Part shown: positions 29,028 to 36,767 of the stretch, piece by piece | Layout: every line of letters starts with the position of its first letter | Numbering within the stretch: the stretch's first letter is position 1 | Assembly (NCBI RefSeq): GCF_003945345.1 | Contig: NZ_AP019308.1 | Span: forward strand, 434,001-498,000 | From: Paenibacillus baekrokdamisoli | Lineage (GTDB): Bacteria > Bacillota > Bacilli > Paenibacillales > Paenibacillaceae | Direction of reading: 5' to 3' | DNA: 64,000 nucleotides | Made by a program: the position numbers and the translations under genes | Notes under the pieces: model-generated | Seen by the model: only the letters and a program-made list of their open reading frames with translations | Told to the model about the DNA's origin: nothing | Database searches by the model: none

Positions 29028-32000
29028 ATGGTGAAAAGAATAGGAATGGTCGTTATTGGATTTTTGCTCCTTTTGCAAAGTGTGAATGGATTAAATCGCA
29101 TGAATGAGGTTAATGCGGCATCCAACCAAGGGGTTATCGAGGAGAATATCTTGACAAGTGCGTCAATGAACGTAACAAAGAATGGCGCTGAGGTACCGCT
29201 AGACAAGCCGATAGAAATCGATGACAACATGGTTGTCACCTTAAATTACACATGGGAGTTTCCAGATCAGCATGGTTATGTGGGCGGAGATACATTTACA
29301 TTCTATCTTCCGGACCAGTTCAAAATTGTTGGCGGTCCTCTCTCGGGTGTTCTGACGGACGAGTCTATCGGGACGTACACCGCTTCTACTGATCCTTCAG
29401 ATCCTACTTCACCCGATAGGGTCAAAGTCGTCATGACATTCTCCCAAGATATCGATGCTGATAAGGTAGGCGGTACTCTAACTTTTAACACAAAGTGGAA
29501 CAAAACTAAAATTACGAATACGACGGAAGACATTAAACTTGTTAAGATTGGTAACGATTGGACAACTTACACGCTTCATTTCACGCCTACTGTCAGCAAT
29601 ACCATTGAAAAGAAGGGTACTCCTGATAAAAGCAAAAATGCTAAAAACATCAACTGGACCATCGATGCGAATAAAAAGCTGGACACGGTTACTAATGCCG
29701 TCATAACAGACTTAATTCCGGTTGGACTAGAGCTAGATCCAGCATCTATTCGAGTAACCCCCTTAAATGTAAATCTTGCAGGTCAAACATCAGTAGATCC
29801 CGCTGCTATTGATCTTGATCCAACTACCGATTACACGGTTGGAAAAACGGGTGCAGGTAACGATAAGGACTTTAAAATTACCTTCACACATGCGATAACA
29901 TCTGCCTATCGCATTCAGTATTCAACGAAACTAACACAGCGAATCGAGCATTTTGAGAACACGGCTACATTAAGCGGTGATGAAATAGCTCCTGCTTCTA
30001 CTACCGCTACTGTTAATATCGGCTACGGTAAGTTATTGGAGAAAGACTCTTCCTATAATTCCACTACTCAAACGATCACTTGGAAGGTCAAATACAATTA
30101 CGGAGAGCTGGATATTCCGCAAGTCAATGCCAAGCTGATCGACCTGTTCAATGATAGTCAAAGCTTGGTTCCCGGATCGCTTAAAGTATATGAAATGACC
30201 ATTGATGCAAATGGAAATGGAACTCGGGTCGGCGAAGTACATAATTATTCAGCTCCGACAATTCCAGCTGCAAATAATAAGGTTGGATTTGGAATTGAAT
30301 TTAACACGGACATTCAATCTGCTTATGAAATTGAATACCAGACCCAGCCAGTCGAACCCGTGTATGAAGGTACTACCATTACGAATACCGTTACTTTGGA
30401 CGGTGGAGATTCGGTCGATCGAGGACAATGGATTAATCAGCTATTTGGAAGCAAATCTCGTGTGAGTGTGGATTACGCAACCAAAACCGTGAAATGGAAA
30501 ATCAACATCAATGGCAATAACCTGCCTATGAATGCATTGACGATTAAAGATAGTTTCCTTGGTAGTAAGCTTGAATTGCTGCCTGGCACACTGACGATCA
30601 ATGGATTAAATCCATCTGATTATAATGTGATCTACGATGGAACTCCAGCTGACTACACAAAGGGATTTGAAATTCAACTAAACCACCTGATTTCGAACGC
30701 ATTCGAAATTACGTACGAAACTAGTTTCTTCAAAGATGATTGGAATGTGAGTACAGCTAATAACTCTTCTAATAAGGCTGTAATCGCTTGGACAGATGCT
30801 CAAGGAAGTCATTCCATTAACGCTACTGCATCTTTCGATCCGAATGAAGAAACCAAGCACAATGGCTTCAAGAATGGCTCTTATAATCCGGTTACGAAGC
30901 TAATCACATGGAATGTTGGTGTCAACTATAATGGGAAGGCGATTAATGCTGCCGAGTTAGTAGACCCATTGCTTGCTGGACAAACATTAGTCCCTGGTTC
31001 ATTGAAAGTGTACGGCATGACTGTCAAGAACGGTGGGGGGGTCGATATAGATGCTACCCCTGCTGACGCAACTGTTTATACCAGTACTGTTGATGCAGAC
31101 AACAAGCTGCATGTGAAATTTACAAACCCAATTACCACCCCGTATTATATCACTTTCCAAACAAGTCTAGATAACAAGATTATCGCGGATAAGGTGGAAA
31201 ATACGGCTCTATTACTAGAGGGTACCAGCCCGGTATCAGAAGATTTATACGCAAAAGTAACTATCCCTCACGGAACCGAGTATGTCTCTAAGACCGGTAA
31301 GCAAAATGGAAGCAAGATCGATTGGACGATTGATATTAATCGTGGACAGTCCTATGTGCTAGATGCCAAGCTCATTGATGATTCAAGCGATGGACAACTG
31401 CTTATCGATAATTCGTTCCATCTTTATCAGACAAATGTCGCTCCGAACGGCGATGTGACGAAAGACTTAAGTCATGAATTGGTAAGAGGAACAGATTATA
31501 CGCTTGCGATTACAACCGCGAACAGTGGAGGGCAATCCTTTGTTCTTACTTTTGCTAATCCAATTCGTACAGCTTACATTTTGGAATACCAATCTTCCAT
31601 CTTAGCGGAGGATGGAGAACCCGTAAGCAATTCCGTCCGATTTGAAGGAACGGGTGTCGTAGTCACAAGCTTGAGCTCAGAGAAGGTTATTTTCATCGGC
31701 TCTTCGTCAGGTTCTGGAACAGGAAGCGGTATAAGAGGCGCTCTGACCATTCTTAAGGTGGATGAGAATGATAGCAGTGTCGTGCTTCCAGGAGCCGTAT
31801 TCCAATTGGAGCGTAAGCTATCCAATGGAACATTGTTAGCGGGTACGCAGTTGACGACCGATGCAAACGGTAAAGTGGAGTTTGCCAATCTAAGATACGG
31901 TAACTATATCCTGAAGGAATTAACCGCTCCAGTAGGATATGAACGGAATGCAACAGAAGTAACCGTTACGATCAACTCGGCCAACAAAATAGAAACGGTA

Positions 32001-32618
32001 ACGAATAAAAAGCTCCCTGTCATTCCGTGGATTCCACCGGTAGACCCGGGTACTCCACCAACACCGACAACACCGACAACACCGACAACACCGACAACAC
32101 CGACAACACCGATAGATCCGGGAACAGTGGTCAATCCAGGAAAGCCGACAGATCCAGGAACTCCAGTAGTGCCAGGAAAGCCGACTGAGAAACCGGAAAC
32201 GCCGACAAAACCAGGAAAGCCTACACCTCCTAAAGAGACGGTCAAGACGCCTGTAGATCAGCCTAAATCAGGAAAGGTGGATGTTCCAAAAGGTGGAAAG
32301 CCAGAAGTCGGGAATAAACCGAAGCACGGTAAAGTAACAGTAGCTCCGAACGGCAAATGGGATTATACACCTAACAAAGGGTATACGGGCAAAGATTCAT
32401 TCACGATTATCGTCAAGGATAAAGACGGGACCGAAGAAGAGATTCTGTTTGACGTCGACGTGGATAAGGTGCCGCTCGGCGGATTGAACGGCGATGGAAA
32501 AACGCTGCCGAAGACGGGAGAAGCCAGCCATCTGCCGATTCAATTGGCAGGTATGGGCCTTATCACCTTTGGTGCATTATTGTTACTCAGAAGACGTTTT
32601 AGCAGCAAAACGGAATAA
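29028..32618 (+). CDS. LPXTG-anchored surface adhesin-like protein with collagen-binding-type repeats
   Basis: A secreted, cell-wall-anchored protein of 1196 aa. A signal peptide (residues 1-28) precedes an N-terminal adhesion-type domain. Five related modules of about 140 aa follow, each opening with a pattern like K-x-W-x-I/V and continuing with a PGSLKVY-like strand; their DNA starts near 29610, 30030, 30450, 30855 and 31275. They resemble Cna/collagen-binding and isopeptide-type pilin domains. A SpaA/Cna-B domain follows (GALTILKVDENDSS, YILKELTAPVGYERN), then a Pro-Thr spacer with six PTT units, a bacterial Ig-like domain (GKWDYTPNKGYTGKDSFTIIV) and the sorting signal LPKTGEAS with a membrane helix and RRR tail. 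The ligand is not proven. A sortase lies 1.3 kb downstream on the other strand. Confidence 0.88.
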   Translation: MVKRIGMVVIGFLLLLQSVNGLNRMNEVNAASNQGVIEENILTSASMNVTKNGAEVPLDKPIEIDDNMVVTLNYTWEFPDQHGYVGGDTFTFYLPDQFKIVGGPLSGVLTDESIGTYTASTDPSDPTSPDRVKVVMTFSQDIDADKVGGTLTFNTKWNKTKITNTTEDIKLVKIGNDWTTYTLHFTPTVSNTIEKKGTPDKSKNAKNINWTIDANKKLDTVTNAVITDLIPVGLELDPASIRVTPLNVNLAGQTSVDPAAIDLDPTTDYTVGKTGAGNDKDFKITFTHAITSAYRIQYSTKLTQRIEHFENTATLSGDEIAPASTTATVNIGYGKLLEKDSSYNSTTQTITWKVKYNYGELDIPQVNAKLIDLFNDSQSLVPGSLKVYEMTIDANGNGTRVGEVHNYSAPTIPAANNKVGFGIEFNTDIQSAYEIEYQTQPVEPVYEGTTITNTVTLDGGDSVDRGQWINQLFGSKSRVSVDYATKTVKWKININGNNLPMNALTIKDSFLGSKLELLPGTLTINGLNPSDYNVIYDGTPADYTKGFEIQLNHLISNAFEITYETSFFKDDWNVSTANNSSNKAVIAWTDAQGSHSINATASFDPNEETKHNGFKNGSYNPVTKLITWNVGVNYNGKAINAAELVDPLLAGQTLVPGSLKVYGMTVKNGGGVDIDATPADATVYTSTVDADNKLHVKFTNPITTPYYITFQTSLDNKIIADKVENTALLLEGTSPVSEDLYAKVTIPHGTEYVSKTGKQNGSKIDWTIDINRGQSYVLDAKLIDDSSDGQLLIDNSFHLYQTNVAPNGDVTKDLSHELVRGTDYTLAITTANSGGQSFVLTFANPIRTAYILEYQSSILAEDGEPVSNSVRFEGTGVVVTSLSSEKVIFIGSSSGSGTGSGIRGALTILKVDENDSSVVLPGAVFQLERKLSNGTLLAGTQLTTDANGKVEFANLRYGNYILKELTAPVGYERNATEVTVTINSANKIETVTNKKLPVIPWIPPVDPGTPPTPTTPTTPTTPTTPTTPIDPGTVVNPGKPTDPGTPVVPGKPTEKPETPTKPGKPTPPKETVKTPVDQPKSGKVDVPKGGKPEVGNKPKHGKVTVAPNGKWDYTPNKGYTGKDSFTIIVKDKDGTEEEILFDVDVDKVPLGGLNGDGKTLPKTGEASHLPIQLAGMGLITFGALLLLRRRFSSKTE
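32061..32114 (+). repeat. 9-bp tandem repeat encoding the Pro-Thr-Thr spacer
   Basis: Five perfect copies of ACACCGACA and one variant copy (ACACCGATA). It is a wall-spanning spacer region prone to in-frame length change. Confidence 0.9.
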
Positions 32619-32630
32619 TCTTGTGCTTTT

Positions 32631-32678
32631 AAGGTCAACGCTTGACGACAAACATCGTCACGCGCTGACCTTTCTTTA
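32631..32678 (+). terminator. Terminator of the adhesin gene
   Basis: AAGGTCA (32631-32637) pairs with TGACCTT (32666-32672), with CGC/GCG and GACGA/TCGTC continuing inwards past one mismatch; TCTTT follows. It separates the adhesin transcript from the riboswitch transcript. Confidence 0.7.
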
Positions 32679-32697
32679 CAATAGATTAGGAAAAATA

Positions 32698-32726
32698 TGG
32701 TCAGTAGCTTTTTAGTGTAGTATAAT
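32698..32726 (+). promoter_or_regulatory. Promoter of the riboswitch-controlled gene
   Basis: TGGTCA (32698-32703), a 17-base spacer and a perfect -10 TATAAT (32721-32726). The predicted start near 32733 lies about ten bases before the first aptamer. Confidence 0.7.
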
Positions 32727-32743
32727 GGACCAAGAATAAGCCA

Positions 32744-32826
32744 CACGATAACGGCAAACCTGTCGAAAGGCGGGGACGCAAAGCTAAAGGGCCTTCCCAT
32801 TTTGGATGGCAGCCAGCTACCGAAAG
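32744..32826 (+). ncRNA. Cyclic-di-GMP-I (GEMM) riboswitch, first aptamer
   Basis: The conserved GEMM elements are all present in order: CGGCAAACC, a GAAA tetraloop closing the P2 hairpin, GGGACGCAAAGCTAAAGGGCC with the ligand-binding core, a P3 hairpin and GGATGGCAGCCAGCTACCG at the 3' side. Its last part doubles as the 5' arm of an intrinsic terminator (32811-32841). Ligand binding should therefore compete with termination, suggesting an ON switch at this stage (inference). Confidence 0.92.
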
Positions 32827-32841
32827 TCCTGGCTTTTTTTT
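32811..32841 (+). terminator. Riboswitch-linked terminator between the two aptamers
   Basis: AGCCAG (32811-32816) pairs with CTGGCT (32829-32834), with T from 32834 to 32841. The 5' arm is part of aptamer one, so the two structures exclude each other. Confidence 0.72.
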
Positions 32842-32863
32842 GTTTGTTAGAAAGGTAAAACAA

Positions 32864-32946
32864 GTACGATAATGGCAAACCTGCCGAAAAGCAGGGACGC
32901 AAAGCTAAAGGGCCTTCCCCGTTTTGGGTGGCAGCCAGCTACCGAA
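32864..32946 (+). ncRNA. Cyclic-di-GMP-I (GEMM) riboswitch, second aptamer
   Basis: A near-copy of the first aptamer with about eight differences over 83 bases, including GGCAAACC, GGGACGCAAAGCTAAAGGGCC and GGCAGCCAGCTACCG. Here no terminator arm follows. Instead AAGGAG (32946-32951), the ribosome site of the transglutaminase-like gene, directly abuts the 3' strand of the closing stem. That favours control of translation (inference). Confidence 0.92.
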
Positions 32947-32961
32947 AGGAGTTTTATCTAT

Positions 32962-33777
32962 ATGAGAAGATTTACGATTATGTTGTTGGCTTTATTAGTA
33001 ACGGTCGGCATACTCCCGATGTCCGTTACTGCAGCAGATGAGTTGGACAGCGATTGGCTGGACACGTCGAAGTTGAACAAAGGAACAATCGGCATTCGCT
33101 ATGATGCGCCGTCGGACAAGATTACGAAAGTAATCATTTCGAAAGGCGGTTCCTCTTATACATACGATTTGGATAAAGCGAAGGAATCTCAGCCCCTTTG
33201 GCTGCCGCTGCAGATGGGCAACGGCGTATACAGCATTGCGATTCTGGAGAACGTCAAAAGTAATAAATACCGATCGATCTCAGCGAAAACGATTACTGTC
33301 AAAGTATCGAACGCAACGGATTTGTATCTGAATTCGATACAAAACGTGAATTGGATGGATGCGACTAAAGCCGTGGCTAAAGCAAAAGAACTGACTCGCG
33401 GCAGCAAGACGGAGGAAGAAAAGGTTAAAGCCATCTATCAATACATCATTGGCAATGTGAAATACGATAATGCGTTAGCTGGTAAAGTGACCTTAGCGTA
33501 CATACCAGACATTGATAATACACTCACAACGGGTAAAGGAATCTGTTATGGTTATGCGTCCTTGTTTGCCGCCATGCTCCGCAGCTCGGGAGTGCCGACC
33601 AAGCTTGTAATGGGAACGACGACTATGGTTGCTGTATACCATGCTTGGAACGAGGTTTACTTGAATGGCAAATGGATGGTTGTGGACACGACGGTTGACG
33701 CAGCACTGAAGAAAGCCGGTAAAACGTATTCGTTTGAGAAATTAACCAAAAACTATAAAGCTGAAAAAACATATTAA
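32962..33777 (+). CDS. Secreted transglutaminase-like (cysteine peptidase fold) protein under c-di-GMP control
   Basis: An exported protein of 271 aa. The signal peptide covers about residues 1-25 (cleavage after a V-T-A-A region). A beta-rich segment to about residue 110 is followed by a transglutaminase core with the catalytic triad visible: Cys195 (GKGICYGYASLFAAML), His227 (YHAWNEVY) and Asp242 (VVDTTVD). ATG 32962 is ten bases after AAGGAG. The open frame continues upstream to 32872, but that part is the second aptamer. The family includes both cross-linking enzymes and proteases, so activity is open. Lying between an LPXTG adhesin and a sortase and behind c-di-GMP aptamers, it may remodel surface proteins during the switch between motile and sessile life (inference). 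Confidence 0.9.
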   Translation: MRRFTIMLLALLVTVGILPMSVTAADELDSDWLDTSKLNKGTIGIRYDAPSDKITKVIISKGGSSYTYDLDKAKESQPLWLPLQMGNGVYSIAILENVKSNKYRSISAKTITVKVSNATDLYLNSIQNVNWMDATKAVAKAKELTRGSKTEEEKVKAIYQYIIGNVKYDNALAGKVTLAYIPDIDNTLTTGKGICYGYASLFAAMLRSSGVPTKLVMGTTTMVAVYHAWNEVYLNGKWMVVDTTVDAALKKAGKTYSFEKLTKNYKAEKTY

Positions 33778-33790
33778 TCTTGAGAACGCA

Positions 33791-33826
33791 AAAAACTGCC
33801 GGATATTATAAATCCGGCAGTTTTTT
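33791..33826. terminator. Bidirectional terminator
   Basis: ACTGCCGGAT (33795-33804) pairs with ATCCGGCAGT (33812-33821), flanked by A5 on the left and T6 on the right, so it can stop both the transglutaminase-like gene and the convergent sortase gene. Confidence 0.88.
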
Positions 33827-33847
33827 GCGTGTTTGGATATGTTGCCG

Positions 33848-34513
33848 TTAAGTTTCAAGCTTGGCTTGCACGATAAGACGGTGAGTCGGATTCACCAGCG
33901 GGTCACAGGTAATGAGGGTTAGAATGGATGCCTTGTCGTTACTTGATAGAACGGATAGATCCGTCGGCTCAACGACCGATATTTTACTTACTGTATAGAT
34001 TAATCGCTTATCTTTCATGATAATTGTTATTTTATCACCTAGCTCAAGCTCGTTTAGTCGGTTAAATAATCGGCCTTTAGTTCTTGCCCGATGTGCAGCG
34101 ATAGCAGCATTGCCGATCTTGCCAAGTGAATTCGTTCCCGTAAGATGAGTGGCCGCATATCTCATATTTGCCTTCGTGGCTCCTTCTAAGATAGGCAATT
34201 TGAGATCGATTTTATCAATGGCAATGATTCCAAGTGCTTGATCATCTAACCCTTGCATTGGCTTCGACTCAGCCGTGGGAATTGGCAGTGGTTCTTGGCT
34301 GGTTGCAGCTTTAGTTAACAAGCCAGATAGCTTCTCATACTCTGCTTTGACCAAGGTATCTGAGCTATCCTTGGTATTCGCCTGAGGAGCGGATTGTTCG
34401 AATTGACTGAGGAGCTGATTCTCTTGCCAATCATAGTAGTACTCTCTGGCTATTGGAAAGAGTATAAGAAGGAATCCGACGATGAAGAAGAAATAAGGTA
34501 GTTTTTTGATCAT
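33848..34513 (-). CDS. Sortase (class D-like)
   Basis: A membrane-anchored transpeptidase of 221 aa that joins LPXTG proteins to the cell wall. An N-terminal membrane helix (about residues 4-22) is followed by a helical linker and the sortase beta-barrel. The catalytic residues are visible as His in AIAAHRART, Cys in LITCDP and Arg in THRLIV. The second of two close ATG codons (34513) has the better spacing to its GGAG site; the alternative start is 34519. The LPKTG protein ending at 32618 is its obvious substrate. The class is inferred from the size and the TLITCDP motif. Confidence 0.9.
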   Translation of the reverse strand: MIKKLPYFFFIVGFLLILFPIAREYYYDWQENQLLSQFEQSAPQANTKDSSDTLVKAEYEKLSGLLTKAATSQEPLPIPTAESKPMQGLDDQALGIIAIDKIDLKLPILEGATKANMRYAATHLTGTNSLGKIGNAAIAAHRARTKGRLFNRLNELELGDKITIIMKDKRLIYTVSKISVVEPTDLSVLSSNDKASILTLITCDPLVNPTHRLIVQAKLET

Positions 34514-34669
34514 GATCATTCTCCACTCCGTTTATTTCAGTAGGCTTCTACTATTATAAGGACCGAAACTATCCAGTTACTGAACATTCGGCAAATAAAC
34601 ACCAGTACACAGCAGTGAAAGCATGAATATTTAGGGATTACCACTTGGATTATAAACGCTAATGAAAAA

Positions 34670-34710
34670 GAAGCCTCAAGCTCCACTTTAAAAGTGGTTC
34701 TTGAGGCTTC
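34670..34710. terminator. Terminator of the LplBC-type permease operon
   Basis: GAAGCCTCAAG (34670-34680) and CTTGAGGCTTC (34700-34710), with an inner CCACTTT/AAAGTGG stem. On the minus strand TTTTTC follows, so it ends the permease transcript. The 34514-34783 gap holds nothing else recognisable. Confidence 0.8.
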
Positions 34711-34783
34711 TTAATTCGAATTGTGGGACTGGCTCATTCTTCGTTACCTTTGGGACAGCCCCATCAATCTTTAAACCGGCAAG

Positions 34784-35656
34784 CTATTCCTTGACGGCAC
34801 CGATAACGATCCCTTTAACAAAGAACCGTTGCAGGAAGGGATAGACCAGAAGAATAGGCAAGGCGCCGATAAAAATTTGCGATGCACGGATCGTTCGTTG
34901 AGACATATTGGCAATCATTGTGGGATCAAACTTCGTCATGTCGGCTTGCACAATAATGGTTTGCATGAAGCTGGCAAGAGGGAGTTTCTCAGAATCTTTA
35001 ATATAGATCAATCCGTCAAAATAAGCATTCCAATGACCAACCATCGTAAACAATGAAACGGTCGCAATGGCTGGCAACGAGATCGGCAGATAAATCGTAA
35101 TGAAAGTTCGGAATTGACCTGCTCCGTCAATAAAGGCCGCTTCCTCAAGATCTTTTGGGACAGTACGGAAGAAGTTAAGAAGCAGAATGATGTTAAAGAC
35201 CGCTACCATACCTGGCAGGATAAGGGACATCATTGTATTCATCATGCCGAGCTTCAGGATAAGAATATAACCTGGAATTAGGCCGCCGTTGAATAGCATC
35301 GTAACTACAAAATACCAAAGATAGATATTGCGTGAACGAAAGACACGGGAATCTTTTGACAGGGCGTAAGCCGCAATTAAGTTAACGAACATGGCAAGCG
35401 CCGTTCCGATAACAGTCCGCTGCACGGATACCCAGAGGGATGAGAGAAAGTTAGCGTTGGCAAACGTTTTTACATAGGCTTCAAAGGTAAGGCCGATCGG
35501 CCAAAACGTAACCAATCCAGCATTTGCGGGAGCCGTTGAGCTTAAGGATACCATCAGCAAGTGGACTAAAGGCAGCAAGCAGAGAATCGCAAGAGTCGTC
35601 AAAAATACATTGTTGAATATGGTGAATATGCGGTAAGATAATGTTTTGTGATACAT
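34784..35656 (-). CDS. CUT1 ABC transporter permease (LplC/YtcP-like)
   Basis: A membrane protein of 290 aa with six hydrophobic segments and the EAA loop KDLEEAAFIDGAGQFRTFITIYLP. The C terminus RFFVKGIVIGAVKE is typical of the LplC/YtcP branch that works with LipO-type binding proteins. It lies 15 bases downstream of its partner permease on the minus strand. No ATPase gene is linked, as usual for CUT1 importers. Substrates of this branch are often plant or algal oligosaccharides (family knowledge); the one here is unknown. Confidence 0.93.
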   Translation of the reverse strand: MYHKTLSYRIFTIFNNVFLTTLAILCLLPLVHLLMVSLSSTAPANAGLVTFWPIGLTFEAYVKTFANANFLSSLWVSVQRTVIGTALAMFVNLIAAYALSKDSRVFRSRNIYLWYFVVTMLFNGGLIPGYILILKLGMMNTMMSLILPGMVAVFNIILLLNFFRTVPKDLEEAAFIDGAGQFRTFITIYLPISLPAIATVSLFTMVGHWNAYFDGLIYIKDSEKLPLASFMQTIIVQADMTKFDPTMIANMSQRTIRASQIFIGALPILLVYPFLQRFFVKGIVIGAVKE

Positions 35657-35671
35657 AAAGTGTCCCCCTTT

Positions 35672-36622
35672 CTAGAAGATACGATACCCGGCGAATTTAT
35701 AAGCGAGACGGTAGGATATGACGATTAAGATGAGACTAATCATTGATTTGAATAAGCCAACTGCGGTAGCAAAGCTGAATTGTCCGCTCAGAAGACCTTC
35801 ACGGTAGACGAAAGTATCGATAATATCGCCCTGTTGATAGATCAGCGGACTATATAAGTTAAACACTTGGTCGAAGTTCGCATTCAGTACATTGCCTAGC
35901 GCTAATGTTGCAATAACGATACCAATCGGTATGAGAGAAGGTATAGTCAGATGAATAGTTTGCTTCCAACGAGTCGCTCCATCGACCTCTGCGGCCTCGT
36001 ACAGCGCTGGATTAATGCCAGAGAGTGCTGCTAGGAAAATAATCGTATTGAAGCCGAATTCCTTCCAGACATCGCTGAAGATAATAACAAATCGGAACCA
36101 ATTGCCGTCGCCTAGAAAGAATATCGGTTTAATGCCGAATAAATTTGTCAGGATTTGGTTAACGAGTCCAGTCTGGGCAAGAACATCAACCAGAATTCCT
36201 GCAAGGGTGACCCAGGAAAGAAAGTGGGGAAGGTAGACAAGCGTTTGAATGGACCTTTTGAGCCCCATATTCCTTACCTCGTTCAATAATAAGGCGAAAA
36301 TAAACGGAATAATTAAGTTCATGACGATTTTGGAACAAGCAAAAAACAGGGTATTCCAAGTTATTTGCAAAAAATATTCATTTTCAAGCATGTAGCGAAA
36401 ATGTTTCAAGCCTACCCATGGGGATTCTGCAAATCCTAATGCGGGCTTATAATCTTGAAATGCCATAACGATCCCGGACATTGGCAGATAAGAGAAGACG
36501 AAGACTAGTAGGACAGCAGGCAGCACCATGAAATGAAGCGTCCACGGTTGCTTATAGCCGTTTTTTCTTTTCTCGCGTCGAGTAGTCTTAAGGGACAATT
36601 GCTGTACATTTTTTGTGTCCAT
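35672..36622 (-). CDS. CUT1 ABC transporter permease (LplB-like)
   Basis: A membrane protein of 316 aa with six hydrophobic segments and the EAA loop ALYEAAEVDGATRWKQTIHLTIP. The start is set at ATG 36622, which follows an AGGAGAG site at good spacing; an ATG six codons upstream overlaps that site. It is transcribed divergently from the kinase, regulator and binding-protein genes at 36768-41977, with which it forms one functional importer unit. Confidence 0.93.
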   Translation of the reverse strand: MDTKNVQQLSLKTTRREKRKNGYKQPWTLHFMVLPAVLLVFVFSYLPMSGIVMAFQDYKPALGFAESPWVGLKHFRYMLENEYFLQITWNTLFFACSKIVMNLIIPFIFALLLNEVRNMGLKRSIQTLVYLPHFLSWVTLAGILVDVLAQTGLVNQILTNLFGIKPIFFLGDGNWFRFVIIFSDVWKEFGFNTIIFLAALSGINPALYEAAEVDGATRWKQTIHLTIPSLIPIGIVIATLALGNVLNANFDQVFNLYSPLIYQQGDIIDTFVYREGLLSGQFSFATAVGLFKSMISLILIVISYRLAYKFAGYRIF

Positions 36623-36707
36623 ATTTCTCTCCTGTTCCATAAAAACTCATTTGTATATTGTGAGAAACCCTGATATATATAGTAACAACAAGATGTATCA
36701 TTGAACT

Positions 36708-36743
36708 ATAGGACATTGTTAGGATCGATAGGATTTTGTTAGG
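36708..36743 (+). repeat. Tandem direct repeat upstream of the second YesM-type kinase
   Basis: ATAGGACATTGTTAGG (36708-36723) and ATAGGATTTTGTTAGG (36728-36743) differ at two positions and recur with a 20-bp period, two turns of the helix. They lie in the divergent intergenic region just before the kinase ribosome site and look like a binding site for an AraC-type regulator such as the one at 38581 (inference). Confidence 0.6.
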
Positions 36744-36767
36744 GAACATCTTTTGGAGGGATCGATA

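Noticed and set aside
32041-32114. Regular short repeats that might be a CRISPR array
   Set aside because: The units are 9 bp with no spacers and encode PTT in frame.
31904-32245. Antisense open frame of Gly-Val repeats opposite the adhesin spacer
   Set aside because: It is only the mirror of the PTT repeat DNA, with no ribosome site or family.
32872-32961. Upstream ATG giving the transglutaminase-like protein 30 extra residues
   Set aside because: This stretch is the second c-di-GMP aptamer. The signal peptide begins at ATG 32962 behind AAGGAG.
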